From Buxus sempervirens (Eukaryota > Streptophyta > Magnoliopsida > Buxales > Buxaceae), in NCBI GenBank assembly GCA_947561395.2, contig OX387187.1, forward strand, positions 19,883,829 through 19,947,828: a stretch of DNA of 64,000 bases. The letters run 5' to 3'. The notes under the pieces are model-generated. The model made no database searches and had not been told where the DNA came from. It saw only the letters and a program-made list of their open reading frames with translations. A program made the position numbers and the translations under genes. Of this stretch, positions 47,863 to 58,379 are shown piece after piece (within the stretch, counting starts at the first letter, position 1; every line of letters starts with the position of its first letter).

Positions 47863-48311
47863 TAGAGCTGGCAACGGGTCGTGTTGGGTCGGGTCATAAT
47901 TGGGTTGGGGGTTAATCGAGTCGGGTTCATGTTGGACTAAATTAAGGCGGGTTGGAAAACCCCCCAATCTAAACCCAACCAGCCAATAAACAGGTTCAAC
48001 CCGCCAATCCGTTTATTATTATTTTTTATTTTTCAAAAAATATGATTAAAATAGGGTTGGGGGTTAATTGGATCGGGTTGTACCGGGTTCGGGTTGGGTT
48101 GGGGGTTAATCTAGACGGAACACTTTTGCCGCTTTTTTTTTTAAATCGGGTTACCCGTCGGGTTGCCGGGTCATAATTGAGTTGACCCAATTACTAGCGG
48201 GTTGAGGAAACCTCAACTCGCACCCAACCCAATTAATAAACGGGTCAACCAAAACTAACTCGGGTCGGTTTGGGTTGACCCGTAGGATCAGGTCGCATTT
48301 TGCCAGCTCTA
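47863..48311. mobile_element. hAT-type MITE, 449 bp, TSD TGATTAGG
   Basis: Terminal inverted repeats TAGAGCTGGCAA (left) and TTGCCAGCTCTA (right), with the 8-bp duplication TGATTAGG at 47855-47862 and 48312-48319. This size of TSD and the TAGRGCTGGCAA-like end are hallmarks of hAT elements. It has no transposase ORF. The interior is rich in GGGTCGGGT and GGGTTGGG words in both orientations, so it could form a long imperfect hairpin. It lies inside the solo LTR 44833-48886. Confidence 0.95.
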
Positions 48312-48886
48312 TGATTAGGTGTCGACAATCCTGCGTTTTAACAGCCACCTCAAGCATGAGGTGGTAGATGCATGGTACTAACCCTTTAGCATGTATCTCA
48401 TGCTTTACTAGCACACCAAAACCCTACATTACAACTTAGGAGTCCAATAGGAGTAAGACACCTAAACCTTTAACCTTAATACTATTCTATACATGCAACC
48501 CAATTAACATAGTCACTAAAACCCAATCATATTAGACTCTTAGACACTAAGCTCACACACTTGATGGTAACACCATACAAGAGTACTACACCAATTAAAC
48601 AAAAGATAAATAATTAAGTGGTAAAAATTTCATCTTTAATTCAATAAATTATGGACAACTATTAATTAAATCCAAAAAAATACCGCAATAATTCTAGAAG
48701 CATTAATACCTATTCTTGCACCCAAATATAGGTTTAACTCAAACTAAATAAGTTATATTAATATCACATTAATCACCTTATAGTTAATAAATTATTTCTA
48801 AAATAGATAATCACTCAATAAGAAATAGCATTACACATGAAACCATAAAGAACACAACCAATGCTAAAAAAAATTGGGATGTTACA

Positions 48887-48912
48887 CCTGCACCGTTTGG
48901 CTCGCGGGGGGA
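48887..48912 (+). other. copia-3 pol tail and polypurine tract
   Basis: Sequence resumes after the TSD as a short tail and the purine tract GCGGGGGGA, immediately followed by TGTTAGTGTATC. Confidence 0.75.
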
Positions 48913-49136
48913 TGTTAGTGTATCATCAAAGGAAGCCACATCACAGGCTTCACAATCTAGTCAGAAGCTATGTCAAGGACAAACAACTCAAAGACTTGTC
49001 CAGAGATATCTACATCACTCTAGAACAATCTATTAACAGAATTGGTTAGATTCTGGAAGGGTCTATGTAACTAAAGTAGTTAGGAATATTCTGGTAGTTA
49101 CTGATGTAACAGAATTGGTTAGGAATGTTCTAGTAG

Positions 49137-51258
49137 TGTGGAGACCCAGTCAAAATATATTGGTGGTTGACCCCGGTCAATATATTGACCCGGTCAAGTC
49201 CATAGAATAAAGGCTTCTGATTGGTGCTGTACAGGGTCTAATGTGCCTGCACACTCACCATATTCAAGTATTAGGAAAAGGGTTAAGTTTTTCTTTTCAC
49301 TTTTTAAGTTAGGGATTTGGAAAACCCTAATCCCCATGTTCTCTCATTCAATGGTAGGAGGCAAAGAACCCTAGAAGGGGAAGGGAGAAATCCAGGGCAC
49401 TATCTAATCTTCTTCAAATCAAACTCTGCAGCAGGAAGGTAAGTTCGGTTATTATTCCTTCTATGGATGCATATATTCAAAATCTATGAAAGAATTAAAT
49501 AGATTTAGTCTTACATGCTGAAACGAATTGTAGAAACGTAGCATTTAGATTCTGGTGTTAGTTGCTTCATAATCCACGAATCCAGTGACTTGCGTTTAAT
49601 GTGTTGTCAATGATTATATGCAAATTGTTTATTATTATTTCTCTTATCGTTCAATGCTAGATGGGCGACTTGGTTGGGTTTATTGGGTTCTGCGACTGAC
49701 GAATGAATGATGGGTTCTTTAATTCGTGTTTTAGTGAATGACTTCAAATCGTCTTTTAGTAATTATTGGTTTCTCAAATTGGTCTGATTTGTCTCCTTTC
49801 GGTGATCAGGTTCTACGTTTGAATGTTTGATTTTTGTTTCTCAAATTCGTCTTTTAGCGAAATTCTTTAGGTAATTCGTTCAGACGATGACTTATGGGTT
49901 TTATTATTCATATTTATTTTTTTGTTAAAGGAAACAAAAGTTATCACGAAAATGAACATGAGAAAACATGACGTGTTGAACTTTCTCAAATTGCCTTTTG
50001 TGAGTTATTGATTTCTTTAAAACCTTGACACCTGCAATCATGATGAAATTGACTTTTATAGGCTCTTTACGTTTACAAGAGATAGTAAGAGAGTGTAAAG
50101 ATAAATTCCTCTTCTCCTATCTCATGTTCATAGAAGAAAATTTATTTTATTCTAATTGCATAATGTGACGATTTCCTTTCAAATTGAAGTTGCCTATGTA
50201 TTGAAAAATACGTGATCATTGCAGAAATCATGTGTTAGTATTGAGTATTGTACTTGTAATGGTTATTTAGATTGTATAAACCTGGGGTTTGAATTATACA
50301 AAATTCCTTGTGAATTCATTTGTATTGTTAGCCCTAATTAGGTTGCTTGCATTGTATGTGTGAGTGTTGTGACCCGGTATTGCTTGATGAAATTGTCGGA
50401 TATACATTTGTTGGTCGGGCGTGTTATGGGAATTGAGCGGTGACTCGACAGACATGCGTTGGAACTGGGCAATGACTTGACAAGCATGTGCTGGATTAGA
50501 GCGGTTTACTCAAACAGACATGACCCAGTTGTTTTGCATTTATACAAAAATACTATGATCAGGGAGCTGTGTTTAGTTTACAGACTTGCATAGTTGATAT
50601 TTTGTGATAGTTTATTATTAAGTGGAAAAATTGTATTGTGTTCTTGTTATCACTAAGAGTTACTTTCTTAATATCTTTGTTGTTTGTTTTTCTTACCTTG
50701 TAATTGATTAAATTGATTGACATGTGTTACTACTGCAAATGTTATTCTTGTAATGGTGTCTTGCTAGTTTCTACTAAGCCTATATATGACGTAACTAACG
50801 ATTTGATTTTTGAAGCATGTAATCATGTAGGGAATATTAGCCCTACTTACTAAGTCGTGAAAACTCACCCCTTACTTATTTTCAGGAAACCACAAGACTG
50901 TGCAATTGAGGCAAAGGGAATATCTCGGACAATAGTATTTGATTTGGACATTGAATATTTTATTTGTTTATAATTGAGTATTGAACTTGTAGTGGAGGTT
51001 TCATGTTATTTCAATGAATTAGTTAGAGGTTTCATGTTATTTCGATGAATTAGTTAAACTCACAGATTAATCCTTAGTTTCATTGATGAGATACCTTTTT
51101 ATTTCCGATGTAACCCTGAATATTATTGCAAGAATACTATTCTTGTTTAGTAATTAATGATATTGAATGAGTTTTAAGAATCGCTTACGAGCAGGATTAC
51201 GTTTCGGTCCTATACCTTGTAACATTTTTTTTACAAGTGATGGATTCGGGGCATGACA
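49137..51258 (+). mobile_element. Solo LTR, Tekay-like, TSD AGTAG
   Basis: Starts TGTGGAGACCCAG and ends GGATTCGGGGCATGACA. TSD AGTAG at 49132-49136 and 51259-51263. 2122 bp. It has a donor-like GGAAGGTAAGTTCGG (49439), a minisatellite with GAGCGGTGACTCGACAGACATG words (50370-50530), TACTTACTAAGTCG (50847) and TTATTTTCAG (50885). It is the last of four insertions into copia-3 along the element. Confidence 0.92.
49439..50885 (+). other. Intron-like interval inside the LTR
   Basis: Donor-like AAG/GTAAGT and acceptor-like TTATTTTCAG enclose 1.45 kb, almost the same size as the interval in the LTR at 2069-4618. The TACTTACTAAG box 35 bp before the acceptor resembles a branch-point region. Not proven. 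Confidence 0.4.
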
Positions 51259-51332
51259 AGTAGTTACTGATGTAAATATATATGTCATTACTGTACAAGG
51301 TATTCAATTGAATGGAACCATTCATTCTATCA

Positions 51333-52950
51333 CTTTGTTATTTTATATTTTCATGCTAATCGTGTATGATGTTGGGCATTGGGCTCTCTCTTTGAACCCT
51401 TTGATCAAACAAAGTCTCATGTTTCTACGTTGTGAATCCATGGGTGTACATCTGTCCATGCCTCCATGTTCTGAAACATTTTCCCACCTTGAAGGTGAAG
51501 ATCGAATTAATAATCAAAGGCTACATGCTTACTCAATCTGAGGGTGGTGTTGTGTATATGAAAAAAATGCTTTGAATTCTTTTTTTCTTTTTCTTTTTTC
51601 TGTTTGGGGTTGGGTGTGTGTGAGAGGAAATATCAAATTACAAGAAAACAAAAAAAAAGGAAGAAGGAGGGAGAGGGAGAGGAAATATTAGTTTTGTACG
51701 AGCTTTTGAGGCTTCTTATTTTCAAATGGCTGCTTAGATTCCCCTCTACCACGATCTTCAAAAGTCACGACAGTTCTAGCAGCCCCCCTCTAAAAAATTA
51801 ACACATATGCCCCTACATGAGATATCCTGTGGACTTGCTTAATAATATTGGCAACCTATTATAATAGTTAAACTAATGAAAAATGTGAATGAAATTAGAT
51901 CCATTTGTATACTTGCTAAACTTGGAAATTCAGACCAGAAGTGGAGCTCTCTGATTAGAGGTTGTGACTAGATAATGGGATTTTTAGAGCAGCAGTTTTC
52001 TAGATACATTTAACTTAAATGAAATTGGTTTTTGGCATATGGCTAGAGACAGATCAGTGCTTGCGAGAATCTGAAAGCATGTTCACTATCCCATTTTGAT
52101 GTTTTGTGGGTATACAGATAGAGGGATACGTATTAATAATAGGATTTTCCCTAACAAAATCTGTAACTGGTTCATGTTACTTTTACAGTGGTGATCATCC
52201 GTCTAAGTAAATTTAGACAGCAGGACCTCTACATGGCATCTTTTATCTTTCTGCAGCTTTTGCTTGCCCGAATACCTCTACACATAACTAATCCTTGGGA
52301 GAAACTTTTCCTCCCTCTGTTGCCTTATTTTAATTAATCCACACTTGATAAGCCTCTTTGAGATTTGAAGTGCATTGAAGTGCTTTCTTTCCATCTGGAT
52401 TAAGATCAGATGGTCAAGATCCTTTTTTAGAAGAGACACTATAATCTTAGGCTTTTTGTGCATTGCAGCAATATGTAGCAAAAACTTTTTCAAAAAAGTT
52501 AATGAAGTTCATACAACAAAGATGAATAAACGAAGATAGGGCAGGAGGGACGAAGAAGAGGAGGGGAAAGTGGAAGAGAAGAGAGGGACAGGTTCTGCGA
52601 GATGGGTTCAGCAAATCAAGGTCTATTCATGATGTTGTAGGAGTTCCTTGTGCATTCCAAAGTTGAATGGATTTTAGTTGCAAGAGGAAGAAGGATATGA
52701 AGAGGGTCAATGGATTTTAGTTGCAGAGGAGCAAGGATACGAAGATGAGGGTGGGAGGGAGAAAGAAAAGGAAGGGGAAGAGGAGAGGTTTGCTTCTGTT
52801 CTTAGATTTGGGCTCGGCGGCCGAGGTGCTGCGCCTCGACTGCCGAAACTAAAGAAAATAGTTTTATTTTTTTATTTTTTTTGGAAAAGGAATGCGTCTA
52901 ACGAGAAGTTAACACCATTTTCATGACCTGGCCCTATCCTCCACGTGGCG
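51333..52950. other. Low-copy-looking stretch, no clear gene
   Basis: AT-rich with GA-rich patches (51640-51690, 52540-52590, 52740-52790). A 45-bp unit with AATGGATTTTAGTTGCA is duplicated in tandem at about 52663-52752. An Asp/Glu/Gly-rich ORF at 52678-52926 follows that repeat and has no recognisable domain. It may be genuine intergenic DNA. Confidence 0.4.
52278..52493 (-). pseudogene. Possible ankyrin-repeat gene scrap
   Basis: The minus-strand frame contains LLHIAAMHKKPKIIVSLL, close to the ankyrin-repeat consensus (LHxAAxxGxxxIVxxLL), followed by a second weaker unit. No other exon was found nearby. Plant genomes hold many such fragments. The match is short, so this is a weak call. 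Confidence 0.3.
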
Positions 52951-52954
52951 ATAT

Positions 52955-53006
52955 TTGATAGGAGCGGCAGGCTTCACTGTAGAACGGAGCGGTAGACGAT
53001 ATCAAC
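52955..53006 (+). repeat. Inverted repeat, left arm
   Basis: GAGCGGCAG, then GGAGCGGTAGACGATATCA. Its inverse (TGACATCGTCTACCGCC, then CTGCCGCTCTTAG) stands at 57798-57850. About 45 bp can be aligned between the arms with several mismatches. See the finding on this locus. Confidence 0.65.
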
Positions 53007-53084
53007 CCCCATTCCTAAGAGCAGGAAATTAAAAAAAAAAAACTGCCTCGCAATCCAGAAGGTTTCTCACAAAGTTGTTTTTTT

Positions 53085-53321
53085 TTGGGTATCCAATTCA
53101 GCCCAAGTCTTTTAATAAGGAGAGAGAAGATAAATTTGGGTGATTTTCAAAGATTTAGGTCTGAATTTCGTAAATATAAAATTTTCGGAAACTTACAGGC
53201 TCGTCTTTATAACGTTTTAGACGCTATTAAGGCCATTGAGAGGGACCGGTCCCTGTATCCTGCAAAGGCGCGACAGGAAAGTGTCGTCGGTCGTCCCAAG
53301 GAAATCTTCGAGCAACTGAAG
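53085..53321 (+). CDS. Candidate first exon of a host gene, function unknown
   Basis: An open frame from ATG 53085 reads REKINLGDFQRFRSEFRKYK and later LYNVLDAIKAIERDRSLYPA, ending EIFEQLK at a good donor CTGAAG/GTACTCTCT. The codon content is more protein-like than the surroundings and it is not part of any transposon recognised here. I do not recognise the family. No second exon was found in the next kilobases, which hold transposon sequence. A partial copy with a deletion lies at 57640-57797, so it might also be a captured gene fragment instead of a live gene. Confidence 0.35.
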
Positions 53322-53325
53322 GTAC

Positions 53326-53816
53326 TCTCTCTCTCTCTCTCTGGTTCTTTGTTTTCCTTCTCTCATTTTTTTTGGCACTAGTTCATCTATGATTCAAATC
53401 GAAGACACAATTTTCAATGAAATCTGGTTGATTTTTTGGGGATTTTATGATAAAACCGAAATTGGGTGCACGTGTGTGCCATGGTGGCTGTCATGTGGCT
53501 AATGTGGCATTAAAATATTGGGACCCCTCCTATTAAAAGAAATTGGGTTTTTTAATATGGTTGTTGGACAATTTACTTAAGAAAAAAGATAATAATGAAA
53601 AATAAAATAATAATAAAAAATAATAAGAATAAGATTTATAAATATATAAATAAATAATGCCAAAAGGCAAGATGAATTGGACGTATGGTCCAACTCATTA
53701 CCTCTTGGAAACTTGAATTTTCTTAAGATTTTTTGGAACTCTTTTGGAAGTATTAAACCCTTGTGGGGACTTGGGGAGATTAATATTTAGTCTAGTTGGT
53801 AAGAGAAGAAGATGAG
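53326..53816. other. AT-rich non-coding stretch
   Basis: A short CT run at 53324-53341, then AT-rich DNA with an AATAATAA patch (53590-53660). Nothing recognised. Confidence 0.4.
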
Positions 53817-53884
53817 AGGTTTAGAAGATGAGGGATCTAGGGGTTTAGAAGATGAGGGGTCTATGGGGTTTAGAAGATGAGGGG
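53815..53884 (+). repeat. GA-rich tandem repeat (continues at 55533-55575)
   Basis: Units of the type GGTTTAGAAGATGAGGGGTCTA, 22-27 bp long, three copies on the left and two on the right of the inserted solo LTR. Confidence 0.85.
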
Positions 53885-55532
53885 TGTCATGGCCCGGACC
53901 CGAATTTATTCTTAATAAAATAAATCCAAGCCCAAATCATGAACCTTGTGAGCCCAAAATAAACAACTAAATCCAGACTAAAGATTAAATACATCAAAGT
54001 ATGCAAAAACTAAAACCATTTATTAATACCTCGACTAAAATGTAGAATTGTGACATCCAACAACTAAATAAAAACCTCAAAATAGTTTGGAAACAAAATC
54101 AACTATCTATTAATTCTACTAGCAATGGAATAAAATCCATAAATTAATAAGTCAATAAAATAAAGCATCTTCTAAACATAAAGACACCCTACATCAAACA
54201 GTAATGGTCGTCTGAGTCGTCTTCAACAAAATCCTCTACCCCCGTATGTTCTACCCTTTCTGGAACGTTCCTGTAAGGTAATACAAAGTAATTAGTATTA
54301 AGTTATACTTTCTAAAGTATTTGTAAAATAATCAATATGAGCACATGACGTGTTAGAAAGGTGTTTTCTTTTCAATATTGCACTTTTAGCATCAAAAGTT
54401 TGTAAGAATAGCAAAGGGGAATTTAAATAGGGTAAAAGTGTAAATAGTAATCTTCTTTTTTACTTTAACTCCTTACAATTTCTAAATAACCTAAAACAAA
54501 TTTACATTTACAAAGTAAGACCCCTGCATCATGCAACCCCTCTCTTCTCTCTCTTCTGTGGAAAAGCAAACCAACTCCATCTCCCATCCTTGTCTCCCTC
54601 ATTCAATTCTCCTCTTTTATTTTACTCTCGCATGATTGCCACATAACACCTATCAATTTATTCCTCTTTTATTTCTTTCCTCCAAACAATCTGTCTTTTA
54701 TGAATCTGTCAACGACCCAACTTTTCTTTTATGCAATCATTCCTCTCTTTATCTTATTCACTCACATACACACTCTCTCTGTACACAAACCAACTCAAGT
54801 ACACACCCTCTCCCACATACAAGTTATCACCACCCAATCGGTCATGTGATATCTATGATAAACATGGCCGATTGCTACAGATTCGAGTAATTATAAATTC
54901 GGAGATATAAACACATTCAAAAAGCAAATAAGGTTTTCATGAATTTAAGCAATTATAATTGGAAGGATGAACCCAGAAAATCCAACGCAGATTACTCCAT
55001 AGAATCTCCAAATAGTGATCAAAACTAAAAACTTCTAGAGATAGCAGTAGACGAACAAGTACAGTTTAATCAATTTTAACAACATTGCCTTTTACGGTTA
55101 ATCCAAAACCATATGCAGATTTTTTAAGAGGAGAAATGTTACTACTTACTAGCAATGCAACAGTAATCCCAAGCAAAGCTCTGGTTCTCTCTCTTCTTGG
55201 TGGTTTCCTCCAGCCGCAACTTGCACAACCAATTCCAAAAACAACTTCCTCTCTTACACATGTTTTACCCCAATTAAACCCTATTTTAAAGAAAATGATT
55301 CCATGCTTCACAACCCCACACAACACATTCAAATAAGCCAATAATATTCTAGATAAAAATTTGAATTTGAATTACCTCTCTAAAAGATCATCCCACCGTT
55401 GGATTTTAGAAAGATTCTAGAACTTAGCTTTCCATCTCATCACCTAAATAAAATAATACAAATTAATTAATAATTTCCTAAAATCTCCAAAATAAATTAT
55501 TTATATTATTTAATAAAATCACAGATGTTACA
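53885..55532 (-). mobile_element. Solo LTR, minus orientation, TSD AGGGG
   Basis: Plus-strand ends TGTCATGGCCCGGACCC (53885) and CACAGATGTTACA (55532). On the minus strand it starts TGTAACATCTGTG and ends GGGCCATGACA, like the Ty3 LTR end GGGGCATGACA at 51258. AGGGG flanks both sides (53880-53884, 55533-55537). Because the host is a tandem repeat with GAGGGG in every unit, the TSD is less decisive than elsewhere, but the LTR ends are clear. 1648 bp, no gene. Confidence 0.85.
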
Positions 55533-55597
55533 AGGGGTCTAGGAGTGAAGAAGATGAGGGGTCTAGGAGTTAAGAAGTTGAAAGGGTGAAAGTATCT

Positions 55598-55605
55598 TAT
55601 AAATA
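55598..55605 (+). promoter_or_regulatory. TATA box of unassigned element or gene
   Basis: CTTATAAATAGGAGAGG followed by a purine-rich leader. It resembles LTR promoters in this window, but the owner was not identified. Confidence 0.4.
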
Positions 55606-56099
55606 GGAGAGGAGTCTTAGAAGTAAGAGAGCAGCAATTAAGAGAACTCTCTGAAAAAAAAGAGAAGAGAAGTGGAGAAAGGGGAGAGGACATCCAGGAG
55701 GGTTTTGGAAAGAACACTTGGAGGAAATTCTGAACTACTGCACCTTAGAGGAAGGAGAAACGCTGCTGTCCACGACACCACAGCTCCAAACTTGGTTTAG
55801 CATACAAGTATTTCTCAAGATCAAATATTTTATGAAGTTCACTCTTTTATATTTGAACCACTATGTCGCGTTTTCATAAATAATGGAGGTTGAGATAATT
55901 GTTATAATTACCAAGTGCATGTGTTTGGATGAGTCAATCTGTAAAGCCAAATCATGAATATCCTTTCCATTACGAATACCCATCTACAATGGACAATTGA
56001 AAATGAAAAGTAAAGGCAAATAGCGCACATCTGTTCTGCGTTTTTTTTTTGTTTGAAATTGAGTGTTTCTGCAATTTTATTTATGTTGTTATTTGCTTT

Positions 56100-56745
56100 A
56101 TTTATCTCATAAAAAAAAGAGAAGAAAAACAGCAAGAATTAGAAAGAAAAGGAATGATTTTTCTATTGAAGTGGCTGAACTTGGTCACATTATGTTTCAC
56201 ATTGTTTTATTTACTTTTTACATTTAACCTTATTTTTGGTTTGAGTCTTGTTTTTTTTAAATTTTTGTCATATGTGTAGCTTATTAGATTTTTACTTCTT
56301 GTTTCATGAAACAACATAATCCCTGGTCCCCCAAACCATTGTACACATATAAAAAAATTAAAAAAAGAATGAAATGGGAAAGGTTGTGTTGGTAATGTGG
56401 CCGAACATGGTTATGTTGGGCCATTGCCTAGCATATGCTACTTCATTTCTAAATAAAAAAATTAAAAAATAAAGACAAAGAAAAAAAAAGCAATATTTTA
56501 TTATTGAATTGACTGAACTTGGTTACATCTTGTCATTCTTATTTTGTTACTTACATTTTGATTTTTTTTTTTTTGTAATTAATTTAGGGTTTATCATTTT
56601 TGTACAAATGTAGAATGTTTAGATTTTTTTTTATATCTTATTTGCGATGTAGCATAGAAATTTCCCATTCGTCATGAAACCCTTATATATATGATAAAAA
56701 ATAAAGGAAAAAAAAAGAAAAAAAAAGAAATGAGAAAAGTTAAAA
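56100..56745. repeat. Diverged tandem duplication, unit about 340 bp
   Basis: The block AATTGACTGAACTTGGTTACAT (about 56509) repeats AAGTGGCTGAACTTGGTCACAT (about 56168), and each is followed by similar T-rich sequence, TCATGAAAC and an A-rich tail. Roughly 70 percent alike by eye. Confidence 0.6.
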
Positions 56746-57059
56746 TAAGAGAGCCCATTAAATATCCAACTAAATCAAAAAATGGGAACCCACTTTAGTG
56801 GGGCAACCTAGGGTGTTCACGGACTTCCCTGAGTTGCAATCGGGTCATTTATCCGGAATCACTGGTGCAGACCAAAAATCAATGGGTGTCTACCTGCACC
56901 ATTTCAGGAAGTGGCCGACGACTCCATAACACATGTAATATGCCTTTTCCTCACGTCCAAGGTGCGCACAATATGGCTAGCAATAAGCTATGTCCATGCT
57001 AGCTGCAAGATACTAAAGCTATGCTTGAAACCTTAGATTTGGAAAGAAAATAAAAGTAC

Positions 57060-57525
57060 CCAAAATAGCAAAAGAAAAAAAATGATGGGAAAATTATGAA
57101 AAGGATCACTTTTTAGCCTGCATTTATAAAAATAGTCCATCGAAAAATCTCATTTTGCAGAAAAGGGTCACTTTTCAAACGTAATTGACCTGTAGGATCA
57201 CTTGTTAGAAAAAAACAAAAAACAAAGTGTCACTTTATTATAGGTAAAAAATGCTTGTGTCCAAGTATGATGTGCTTGTATGCCATGTAGGATGCTCTCG
57301 TGCCTCATGTAGGGTGCGAATCGTATTCCACGTAATGAAGCTTGTGTCTCACATATCATGTGTTTGTGTTCCACTAAATTAATTATTTTCAAAAAGTTAT
57401 CCTGTAATTTAATTATTTCTAAAATGTGACCCTTTTTGAAAATAAGTTTTTGACGGACTGTTTTTATAAATAAGGGCCAAAAGTGAACTTTTTCATAATT
57501 TTCACAAAAACATTGATATTTTCCC
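57060..57525. mobile_element. MITE with about 100-bp terminal inverted repeats
   Basis: The left arm AAAATTATGAAAAGGATCAC (57090) through TTATAAAAATAGTCCATCG and AAAAGGGTCACTTTT to about 57190 is matched by the inverse of about 57405-57505 (AAAATTATGAAAAAGTTCAC, TTATAAAAACAGTCCGTC, AAAAAGGGTCACATTTT). Long TIRs and small size suggest a Mutator-type MITE. The centre (57195-57400) has repeated TGTGTC and CATGTAG words. No transposase. The outer limits and the TSD could not be fixed. Confidence 0.75.
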
Positions 57526-57639
57526 AAAAATAATTTATAGGATTCATGTATAACTAGCATTTTGAGATCGGTAAAGGAAAAAAATAAAAATAAAAATAAA
57601 AAGACATGATGAAAAACAAGCTTATGTTTCATCCCACTC

Positions 57640-57797
57640 CACTCCTAAGCGCAAAAAATAAAAAAAACTGCGTGGCAGGTCAGCAGGTTTCTCACAAAGT
57701 TGTGTTTTTTTGGATATCCAATTCATCCCAGGTCTTTTAAGAATGAGAGAGAAGATAAATTTGGGCGTTTACAACGTTTTAGACGCTATTAACGCCG
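57640..57797 (+). repeat. Partial direct copy of 53010-53240
   Basis: GGTTTCTCACAAAGTTGTG, ATATCCAATTCATCCCAGG, GAGAGAAGATAAATTTGGG and ACGTTTTAGACGCTATTAA all match the candidate exon and its leader. About 65 bp (ATTTTCAAAG to TCTTTAT, 53141-53208) is deleted. The copy ends at GCC, then goes directly into the inverted arm at 57798. Confidence 0.85.
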
Positions 57798-57977
57798 GGC
57801 TGACATCGTCTACCGCCCTACTCTACCGCAGAAACTGCCGCTCTTAGTGGAGCGCACCCCCTTTCCATCTTCGTCTCCGTTAAAATCAAATAGACGGAAA
57901 CTCATTTTCCTAGACTCTCATTCTCAAAAACAAAAACAAATCGGAACCGTCTTGTTCATAATCAAAGCTTCTGATTA

Positions 57978-58142
57978 AATGAAGAGAAAGGTTCTACAAA
58001 AATCATCCATCGAGCGTGCGAAGTTAGCAATTCTTTCTGTCGCTTCAGTCGATACGAAGGAAAGTTCTGGAGATCGCCTTCTCCCTGATCTCGCTCTCCA
58101 TTCAACCGACTTGCCTTCTCCGCTATCTTTCTCATCGATCTA
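57978..58142 (+). CDS. Small ORF of 54 codons, function unknown
   Basis: From ATG 57978 to TAG: starts MKRKVLQKSSIERAKLAILS and ends PLSFSSI. A basic N-terminus and Ser-rich body, no recognised domain. The DNA around it is less AT-rich than its neighbours and it ends where LINE-3 begins, so it may be the first exon of a host gene cut by LINE-3. Equally it may be chance. Confidence 0.2.
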
Positions 58143-58379
58143 GCCGGTTGCTTCTCTGCTATTCCTGGTCCTCTTCGCCATCCTATATTCTGATCTACCT
58201 TGGGGTTGTTGGGTGATACCTTTTGCCTTGCGTCTGTTGCTGTAGAGATTTTTTTGGAGTTCTTGGTAGTCGTCTGTTGTCCTTGGGTGGTCGTCTGTTG
58301 ATTGCTTCAGGGTGTGGGCGTCTTTCGTGGGTTCCTCTTCGTGTCCTTCGGGATTTGCAGCAGTAGGGGGTTCGCCCTG

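Larger units (their letters stand above)
44833..48886 (-). mobile_element. Solo LTR, 4.05 kb, minus orientation, TSD CCTGC
   Basis: Plus-strand ends TGTGACATATACC (44833) and TTGGGATGTTACA (48886). Read on the minus strand it starts TGTAACATCCC and ends GGTATATGTCACA. TSD CCTGC at 44828-44832 and 48887-48891. It contains a minus-strand TTACTAGGATCTCCGATCTCA box (about 45390-45415), as in other Tekay-like LTRs, a 180-bp tandem repeat and a hAT MITE. No gene is seen. Confidence 0.92.
48913..51332 (+). mobile_element. copia-3 3' LTR, split by a solo LTR
   Basis: Starts TGTTAGTGTATCATC after the polypurine tract. Interrupted at 49136 by the solo LTR 49137-51258, then continues from 51264 (TTACTGATGTAAATATATATG) to a probable end near 51332 (CATTCTATCA). 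Without the insertion it is about 300 bp, a normal size for this copia group. The right end is uncertain because the 5' LTR is not available for comparison. Confidence 0.75.
55576..56893 (+). other. Unassigned AT-rich DNA, perhaps part of an LTR
   Basis: A TATA box, a leader and a long AT-rich tail ending near GGGTGTCTAC (56884-56893), which resembles the end motif GGTGTCTACA of the Tat-type LTRs. No TSD or matching start was found, and the TATA box points the other way from the Tat LTRs, so an LTR assignment is only possible. Confidence 0.3.

Noticed and set aside
47863..48311. GGGTTGGG and GGGTCGGGT words as possible interstitial telomere repeat
   Set aside because: They do not form TTTAGGG tandem units, and the stretch is bounded by hAT TIRs and an 8-bp TSD.
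53885..55532. ORFs at 54636-54890 and 55066-55341 as genes
   Set aside because: Both are inside a solo LTR and lack domains; composition follows the pyrimidine-rich stretch.
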